Origin: Cephalotus follicularis
Lineage: Eukaryota > Streptophyta > Magnoliopsida > Oxalidales > Cephalotaceae
DNA: 64,000 nt
Direction of reading: 5' to 3'
NCBI GenBank assembly: GCA_001972305.1
Contig: BDDD01005828.1
Location: forward strand, 1-64,000
The position numbers were made by a program, and so were the translations under genes. Each line of letters starts with the position of its first letter. The first letter of the stretch is position 1. Below the pieces are notes generated by a model. It made no database searches, was not told the origin of the DNA, and was given only the letters and a program-made list of their open reading frames with translations. Shown here in pieces: positions 57,125 to 64,000 of this stretch.

Positions 57125-58637
57125 CTGTAGAGCTTCTTCTCTATGCTCCCATCTTCCCTGGGGAGCATCCCTATCCATATACTTCCTCAAATGACCTTTA
57201 CGGATTAGGTCCTCTATCTGATTTTTAACTGCCTACACTCCTCCGTATCATGCCCATGATCACGGTGGTATCGGCAGTACTTGCTCGAGTCCCTTTTGTC
57301 TGCTGGAGATCTCAACGGAGTTGGCCATTGGATTGAGACTTTTTCTTTCTCCTCTGCAAGGATTCTGGTCCGCATCTCCAAGAGAGGGACGAAAGTATTG
57401 TAATTGAGGATTGATGATCCCCTTTTTGGTGAGTCCTCCCTCTTGGAGAGTTTGTGCCTCAGGTCACCTTCCGTTAGCTCTGGCCCCCCTTTCCTCTTCT
57501 CTTTTCTTGCCGCTAGACCCTCCTCTGTATTTACATACTTTTCAGCTCTTCTAAAGAGATCTGTCATATCTAGAATAGGCTTCTTTATCAGGGAGAAAGT
57601 GAAAGATGAGTTATCTTTCAAACCATTGCTTAAGGCTGCCAGAGCAAAGGAAGGTTCCAGGTCCTTTACCATCAGAGACTCCTTGTTGAATCGAGTCAGG
57701 TAGTTTCTAAGGGATTCATTTTTTCCTTGCACCACGTTGATCAGATGATTTGAGTTCTTTCATTGGGTGGTGCTGTTAAGGAATTTCGTGACAAACATCT
57801 CACTGAATTGCTCGAAGTTGGCCACTAACTTAGGGAGCAACGTGCAGTACCACGTTTGAGCTGCACTGTAAAGGTCATCAGAAGTCCTCGGCAAAGGACT
57901 GCGTCTGAAGCTTGATACACCAGCATGATTTGAGTGTAGTACCTCACATGATGTATCGAATCAGAGAAACCATCATATTCTCTTAATGTTGGGAGTCTGA
58001 ACCCTCTCGGCATAGGCTTCCTCAGTATCTCTGAAGCGAAGGGAGTGCAATTTATGCTTCGCACCTTTGACAGGTATCCCTTCGTCTGCTCAGCTCCTCT
58101 GAGCCTTTTCCCCATTTCTATAAACTTTCTATTCATGGTTTACTCGATGTCTTCTTGGTCCCTAGACCTGCTAGAGACCTGCGATGGCCCTGTGGTTGGT
58201 CTAACCGAGTAGTTTGACCTACTCCTCGGCCGGGATTCAGTCCTACGAGACGTGTAGGAACGTGCACGGGGCTCTTCCTCGTCTGTGTAGCAGTCTGAGT
58301 AGTCTTCCTCCATTGAATCTTGCTCTGATAGGTCCTGCTGGAGATCATAATTATAATCCATTGCACTTGAGGACTCTATTTTCAGAGATGTATCAATCTC
58401 TGACCACCTTGGAGGGCGTCTGGCCCCCCTTTGCGGGTTTCGCATGAACTCTTGGTGAACTAGAGGCTGTTGTTGTTCTGGGGCTGGTTGGCTTGGTCCA
58501 GCCTGATTCTGGCTGGCCAAATTGCTTGTCAGCAAAGTAGTGAGCCTCCCCATCTCTTGGGGGAGCTAGTTAAACTGCTCATTGGTGAGAGGAGCTTGAC
58601 CAGGAGCGGCCGCAGGGTTGGTTTTCTTCGGAGGCAT
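57122..58637 (-). pseudogene. gag: Tat-3 gag, stops and frameshifts
   Basis: Starts at ATG 58637 (MPPKKTNPAAAPG), with a stop in the first 30 codons. Good blocks lie at 58553-58140 (Gln/Pro-rich, then Arg/Ser-rich), 58136-57825 (PRGFRLPTLREYDGF) and 57735-57214 (LRNYLTRFNKESLMVKDLEP, KYCRYHRDHGHDTEECRQL). A frameshift lies between the last two blocks near 57740-57830 and another near 57214. The frame beyond reads to the conserved TAG at 57122-57124. Confidence 0.8.
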
Positions 58638-58660
58638 TGTTGAATCAAATCACGTCGCGT

Positions 58661-58680
58661 TTCACACAGACGACGCCAAC
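58661..58680 (-). promoter_or_regulatory. Primer binding site of Tat-3
   Basis: Minus strand GTTGGCGTCGTCTGTGTGA directly follows the 5' LTR end; nearly identical to the site in Tat-1. Confidence 0.7.
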
Positions 58681-58889
58681 TGTTGAAGCAGAAATCAACT
58701 TCACAACAATCATCCACGTGCGAATGTTTTATTTGTTGAGAAAAGCGTAGGATGCTCCAAAGAAAGTACTGGATATAGGTTCTCTGGTCTTTCCTGCACA
58801 TAAAAAAGACGAACTATAGAAAGCCCAGGAGGTTTTCCTCTCGGTGACACTCCAATGCTTAAGTCAGTTTATAGCAGAGAAGATAATAA
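58681..58889 (-). repeat. Truncated 5' LTR of Tat-3
   Basis: About 209 bp matching the end of the LTR at 53235 onward; the U3 part is missing. Confidence 0.85.
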
Positions 58890-59429
58890 ATCTCCACCAT
58901 CTGGTCAAATAATCTCACCGCTTGATGGATCTTACCCTCAATGCAAAGCCCGTTGATAAGAGTGCTGAATGTTACAGCAGTAGGCTCAAGGCCAACCTTC
59001 AAGATTTCCCAAGAATAGAGAAGCCAAAATGGAGGTGAGATAGGTGAGAATAGCAATTAATCAAGATGGTGAGAGTCCTAGAGATTCCATTTGTTTGCAG
59101 AGGGAAACCACGGTGGCATATTGTTTAGAATTAACGATGGAGCCCAATACTTGGGTAAATTAAAAAATGGAAGGGAGAGGATGCATACGAAGCATCCGGT
59201 TGAAAGAAACTAAGGCTTCATCAATACTATCGAAATGGGTTTTGTGAAATCGGCTTCTGGTGGTAACAGTAGCTTTAGAGAAAGTGGTAATGTGAAGGAA
59301 ACAACAAGAGGGTTTGTAGATATGGCGTTGACGATGAACTCACCTCCTCTTTTTGTAGAAATGGCGTTGATAGCTATGTTACCTCCTCTTTTTTGCAACA
59401 GCCGCAGCACTTGTTCTTGTTGACATCAT
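58890..59429 (-). pseudogene. RFL-type PPR gene fragment
   Basis: On the minus strand from ATG 59429 the reading gives a Leu/Ser-rich, targeting-like N-terminus. Then, across three frames with stops, it gives DEALVSFNRMLRMHPLPSIF, YATVVSLCKQMESLGLSPS and LEPTAVTFSTLINGLC...GKIHQAVRLFDQMVE. These are the first repeats of a pentatricopeptide protein of the Rf-like class, which bind organellar RNA and include restorers of cytoplasmic male sterility. The sequence stops abruptly at the Tat-3 LTR remnant, and the rest of the gene is not on the other side of Tat-3. Two stops (in SIF-stop and SPS-stop) and frameshifts show it is dead. Confidence 0.8.
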
Positions 59430-61239
59430 CCCTTGACCGATTCGGACAGAGTTGAGAGCTTTCTTCTTTAAGTTAAGGAGAGCCAGGTGGCCTTTATTTA
59501 CCTAAACCTCCTCCATTAATACTCTGAATATGGTAATGGAATCATTAGTTTTCTTTCTTTGTTTATATTTATCTAATGGGAAATAACAAATGGCCGGTAA
59601 TGAACCAATAAGTTGTGAAATCGAATTCATAATAACTCGGTGTGTCATTCATTAAGTTTAATGAATAAGTACGAATACAATTTTAAAATTTGTTATCTTA
59701 ATAAGTCGAGCTTGAACATTGATGAGCTCAACTCGTTAATGTTCGTGAACAGTTCGTTAAGATATCGTTAAGGACTCGATTATAATATAGTTAATAATCT
59801 AATTATAGACTCGTTTATAATTCAATTAGAGACTTGTTAAGAGATTAATTATATATGAATACATATATTTTTTATATTTCTATTATTAATTTTTTAAATT
59901 TGTTCTTATTTATTTTATAAATTATTCTAATTTGTTCTTGTATAACGTACTATACAACTTTGAATCTATAAAAAGACAAATCCAATAACATACTTTTTAT
60001 ATAATATAGTATAGAATATAGAGCATTTTACAAATTAACTAAATTGAGTTTGGATGAATAATATTAGATTTACATTTTTATGTTGTTTGATGACTTGTAA
60101 AAATTATTTGAGAAGATTGAAATATCGATATTCAATTTAATTATTCTTTTAGTTTTTTTTAAGAAAATAAAAACAATTATTAGCGAAGTCTAGTTCAAAC
60201 TCTTATTTTTCTCATCGAGCCAAACTCAAACAGGAAAATTTTAAGCTCGTTAAAAACTCGAGCTTGACTCGAGTTCGAAAAAGTTTGATTCGAACTCAAA
60301 CTCGATGAAATCTTAACGAACAGAGTTTGAACAAGATTAATCTCGACTCGACTCGTTCGTTTGCAGCCCGGATTAGGCCACCAAAAATCTGGGACTATCT
60401 AAGGACATAATTTCTAACCCTTGTAATTGTTTTAAGTAGGTTTCATGTGAGTCTTACGTAAAACTCACCAAATACTAAAATCTTAATTACTCTTTTATTT
60501 AAGGATTATTTCTTTTTTTTTTATGACTTTTAAGATTTGTTAGTTTAACGAATAAATTTTGAAAAATGATGAATTCGTCTCGTTAATATTTGTAAACAAC
60601 TCGTTACAGTATTGTCAAAAACTTAATTATATGTAAGACTTCAAATTCAATTATATATTTGTTAATAGCTTTATTAGAGTCTTGCTGGTAATTGACTATA
60701 TATATTTGTCTTTTATTTACTTATCTTTTTCTTTTATAGAATTTGATCCAATGAATAGGAATAAAATGCCCCAGCAGGATCAGTGTGGCCTACATCAAAC
60801 ATGAACAGCCCCTTCATAAAAAAAATATTCTGCTGGATGGGACTTGTTAAATTTCGTACTTGCAACCATGAAGTAACATATTTACATGCTTGTGACATCG
60901 TCTTTGGTCCAGGAACTCTCTAGCTTTATCCAAATCCTATACATTGATATTCTAATGTGGTTGAGTACAATTATAGGGAAATTGATCATTTACAGTATTG
61001 TTTATGCAGTACTTATATAACCCACTTATTGAAATATAATGGTTTAATAACGATATACGTGACTATTTTACGATTTAAACGTCTTAATATAGGATCATTA
61101 GATTTCGTGAAGATTTAAAGTGTTACACAAAAAGTGTTGCAGATGATCCATATAGCTTTAAATATTCGATGATTCATGCACACATCTTAGCTAGTAATAC
61201 GAGAACCGGGTTTTGAATCTGAAAAACTTATTCACCTGA
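59430..61239. other. Intergenic DNA with degenerate CTCGAGTTCG-type repeats
   Basis: Two diverged copies of a CTCGTTAATGTTCGTGAACA block (about 59690-59850 and 60560-60690) surround a CTCGAGCTTGACTCGAGTTC stretch (60240-60370). This looks like a decayed non-autonomous repeat; the class is not identified. No gene seen. Confidence 0.45.
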
Positions 61240-61386
61240 ACTCCGAATGAAAATGGACTGACAGATGTTGGGTTTGCAAGAAGGATAGTTGATCCTGCAG
61301 CCGCTAAGTTGCAGGCAGGCCAATTGAATCCAGATAGACATTTTGAAATGGAAGATCCATCTCATCCAATGCAGTTATACCCATAA
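61240..61386 (+). pseudogene. Possible last exon or exon fragment of an unidentified host gene
   Basis: An open stretch of 48 codons ending in TAA reads like real protein: GLTDVGFARRIVDPAAAKLQ, AGQLNPDRHFEMEDPSHPMQ, then LYP. I do not recognise the family. There is an in-frame stop just upstream (61237-61239) and no convincing 3' splice site, so it may be a gene scrap rather than a live exon. Confidence 0.35.
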
Positions 61387-61904
61387 ACAGTAAAAATACA
61401 TAAACCATGCATAACTATCAATAGAGGCTAATAGAATTTCTGAAAACAGAGGAGACAGAGAAATAAGGGGAACACAGAGAAAACAGGGGAACATGCAGGA
61501 AAGAAGCAGACCCTCTGTTTTCAAACCATCCGAGTTTCTCCCCCTGCTTGTTACAATTTTCCTGTTCCATCTTCCTGGCTTGATTCGGTTCAAAATCTGG
61601 ATACCACACCGTATATAGAGACACTAGAATAGAATTTTCAGTAGTGATGGACTATCTTGTTCTACATAAAACCTAGGAGGCATATACCAAGAATCTGTAA
61701 GTTCAGGATAAAACTAACGCGACTGCCGAAAGTAAAGAGAATTGGCTGTGCATACTACGCAAAACATTCATATGAGCAATTTTAGATAGTTCCCTACAAA
61801 CCATAAATACCATAATGTCTAAGGAAGCAACAATTACAAGTTTATTATATTTCTAGATTGCAACCAGGACATTGATAGAGAGCAGATAACTTCTATTCCT
61901 GAGC
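61387..61904. other. Unassigned DNA between the exon-like fragment and Copia-B
   Basis: No domain or repeat recognised. It might be the 3' UTR of the preceding fragment. Confidence 0.35.
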
Positions 61905-61913
61905 TTCGTGTAC

Positions 61914-62705
61914 CTAACAAGAGATGGACAAAGAACTGTCTTGTACAGATGCAGGAATTAATGTGGAACTAGTTTCAGAAGGACCAAATTCAAATTCGCT
62001 AACCTCGGCTGAATAGCCAGGTACAGTCAAACCATGGTCTCTTAGGAACTTATCATCAAAGAAAATAGCATCTCGAGATTCTATAATCGCATTGGTAGAT
62101 AGATCTAAAAACCTGTTTGCAGCACTATTTTCTGCGTAACCTAGGTACACACAAGTGTTGGTTCGAGTTCCCACCTTAGGTCTCCTAGGGTCTTGTATTC
62201 TAACATAAGCTATACAGCCCCAAGTCTTGAGAGTGTCATATCTACAAGGATGTTTATGCCATAATTCATAAGGAAATGAATTGAATTTAGAATGTGGCAT
62301 TCTATTCAGGATGTGATTAGCAGTTAAAACTGCTTCCCCCCAGTAGGAAGTAGGCATGCCAGCTGTCAATAACATAGAGTTTAACATTTCAGTTAACGTC
62401 CTGTTCTTACGTTCAGCTATGCCATTTGATTAAGGTGAGTAAGGAGCAGTAGTTTCAAGTATTATGCCATGAGAGACACAGAATTCCTTGAACTCTGTCA
62501 TTGTGTATTCTCCTCCTCTATCACTCCTAAACCGTTTAATTTTCAAGTTTAATTGATTTTCCACACGATTTTTGAAAATTCTAAACTTATCAAAAGTTTC
62601 GTCCTTCGATTTCAACAGATAAACATGACAATATCTTGAAAAATCGTCTATGAAAGTAATTAGATACTTCCGACCTCCACGAGTTGTGAAATTTTTTGAA
62701 ATCAC
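61914..62705 (-). pseudogene. Copia-B integrase core and linker
   Basis: Two blocks in one frame separated by TAA (62430-62432, a Gln-to-stop change before SNGIAERKNRT). Catalytic residues are visible: the Asp in FIDDFSRY, the Asp in FRSDRGGEY and the Glu in NGIAERKNR. The second block continues through WGCIAYVRIQDPRRPKVG and the linker (FDDKFLRDHGL) and ends at a TGA near 61914. Confidence 0.8.
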
Positions 62706-63795
62706 ATAAGTCAGAATGTATCAATTCAAGAAGTTGTGTACTCCTAGAAACCGACTGAAAAGGTTTTCTAGTAATTTTAGTCTGAGCACACACTTCACAT
62801 CTGCTAAATCGAACGAAAGTATTTAATGGTATATTATGAGTTTTAGCCAATTGTAGCATTTTTCTGTAATTCACATGTCCAAGTCTATTATGTAATAACT
62901 TAGGATCAATTAATGTTGAATTCATATGGCATATAGTTTCATTAGCTAAACTCAACCTATACATACCATCAATCAGAAATGCACAACCAAAATAAGCAGA
63001 ATTAACAGATAAAGTTACTCTACCGTTCATAAAAGAAGTGCACATGCCAACTTTGTCTAAAAGACTAATAGAAATTAAATTCTTATTAAGCAAAGGCACA
63101 AATTTAACATCATTTAAAGTAAGAATGTTACCTGAAGAAAGGACCAGGTTTACAGGAACGATGTGAGTCACGAGTGCCTCGTCCCCACTAGCCACTGTAA
63201 CAGTCTCTTTCGTAGCAATGACCTCTGTCAGGAAACTCTTATTATTGGTTGCATGACAAGTAGCTCCAGTGTATAACCACCACTCTGAAGAAGCGCTGGC
63301 CCTGCCATTGTTCATCATTGCGATAAAGTTGCGAGGCTCAGGCTTGCCCACTAGCATGTGAGCTTCCTTCTGTAGTGTGTCAGCACTAGGCTCACCAATA
63401 TTCTTATAGTTCATCTTTGACATCAAATTCTCAAAATTATTTACTTGAGGAGTGATTTCCATGTCCTCACGGAACGTGAAATCTAAGAACTTATCCACTA
63501 GGTGAGATTTGGATAGCTCCTCCTCTTTTCGGAATTGAGCATCTAAATTGTCCCATATTTCCTTAGCAGTCTTAAACTTACTATAGGTTTCTGCAAGACG
63601 GTCTGATAAACAATTCAACAAGTAATCTCTACAATAGTCTTCTTCACTTAACCATTGAGATTCAGAAACATCTTCAATAGTGTCAGAAAAAGTACTCAAA
63701 ACAGTATAGAATATCATATTAGATTTCAACCCGAATTGAGTCTTACGCCTCCAAGCGTTGTACTCTGACCCACCAAACGATTGTAATTTCACCAT
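62590..63795 (-). pseudogene. gag: Copia-B gag, protease and integrase zinc finger
   Basis: An open 401-codon frame. Gag starts MVKLQSFGGSEYNAWRRKT and continues through SQWLSEEDYCRDYLLNCLSD and AKEIWDNLDAQFRKEEELSK. No clear CCHC knuckle is present; gag seems to join the protease directly after KPEPRNFIAMMNN. The protease motif reads WWLYTGATCH, where a working enzyme has DSG, so the catalytic Asp is lost. The integrase zinc finger HNRLGHVNYRKM...CEVC is intact. A one-base shift in an A run near 62695 throws the frame off. Confidence 0.82.
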
Positions 63796-64000
63796 CTCAA
63801 CAGGAATATATTTATCAATTTCAGCAAATAAATAGATTAAATAATAATTAGAACGAGTGCACCTGAATTTTCAGCAGAAACAGCAACCAAACGGAGCCAA
63901 AAGTCTGAAAACACAACAAACTGCCTCACTCTCACTATGCCGCGTGTGCGCCACATGAGCCTGGAACCAGCAGTCTCGCCCACGGGCGCGTGCAAGACAC

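Larger units (their letters stand above)
53235..58889 (-). mobile_element. Tat-3: pol-less Tat element, 5' LTR truncated
   Basis: Minus-strand relative of Tat-2. A complete 3' LTR (53235-53710), an antisense-gene remnant, two tandem arrays, a scrap of pol, gag, a primer site and a partial 5' LTR (58681-58889). RT, RNase H and integrase are absent. The 5' LTR stops at AGAAGATAATAA and PPR pseudogene sequence follows, so there is no right-hand target duplication. Confidence 0.88.
61905..64000 (-). mobile_element. Copia-B: truncated Ty1/copia element running off the window
   Basis: Minus-strand gag-protease-integrase without RT or RNase H; pol sequence stops near 61905. It is related to Copia-A (shared leader AACGAGTGCACCTGA and parallel gag and integrase). 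The 5' LTR would lie beyond 64000. No 3' LTR was seen at the left. Confidence 0.8.

Overview
This window is nuclear DNA from a flowering plant, most likely a eudicot. It holds one spliced host gene in the first 5 kb and then about 59 kb that is almost entirely LTR retrotransposons, many nested inside one another. The plant assignment rests on a JmjN/JmjC/C5HC2 histone demethylase of the plant JMJ13/JMJ706 type with GT-AG introns, Tat-lineage Ty3/gypsy elements with a second RNase H domain, SIRE/Maximus-like copia relatives, and a piece of an RFL-type PPR gene. No tRNA, rRNA or CRISPR array was seen. I read the sequence by eye and ran no database searches.

Layout. 1-396 looks like the end of a hAT-type DNA transposon. 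1985-4635 is a seven-exon JmjC demethylase gene that splices to an intact 618-residue protein, with a TATA box near 1292. 5399-16724 is a complete Tat element (Tat-1): 887-bp LTRs, 5-bp target duplication ATTAG, gag and pol in one frame split by stops, an in-frame loss of most of the integrase core, and on the opposite strand a spliced antisense gene with its own TATA box and poly(A) signal. 18606-20690 is repeat-derived DNA with a 60-bp minisatellite. 20691-31822 (target duplication ACTTT) is a large non-coding element with LTRs of about 2.75-2.94 kb and an internal region of only 1.7 kb. Its left LTR is split by a SIRE-like element (21768-25528, duplication GATTC) that carries one plant-transposon-type ORF and no gag or pol; an N at 25525 marks an assembly gap there.

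33163-51737 (duplication TAAAC) is a decayed copia element on the minus strand. It has been hit twice: by a 2.7-kb solo LTR (34705-37422, duplication GGCTA) and, inside its own right LTR, by a pol-less Tat element (Tat-2, 41187-51633). Tat-2 contains a pol-less SIRE-like element (43654-48884, minus strand, duplication AAACA) with a gag and a second plant-transposon-type ORF. 53235-58889 is a third Tat copy (Tat-3, minus strand), also without pol but with a remnant of the antisense gene; its 5' LTR is cut off and abuts an RFL-PPR pseudogene. 61905-64000 is a truncated copia element that runs off the window.

How it fits together. Only the demethylase looks like a working host gene. None of the retroelements seen in full encodes an intact reading-frame set, so recent copies must have been mobilised in trans or broken after insertion. 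The most interesting signals are the antisense transcription unit in Tat elements, the stop codon kept at the gag/pol boundary in all three Tat copies, dense TCGA-centred motif arrays shared by a copia-type and an unrelated solo LTR, and SIRE-like elements that kept the plant-transposon ORF while losing pol.
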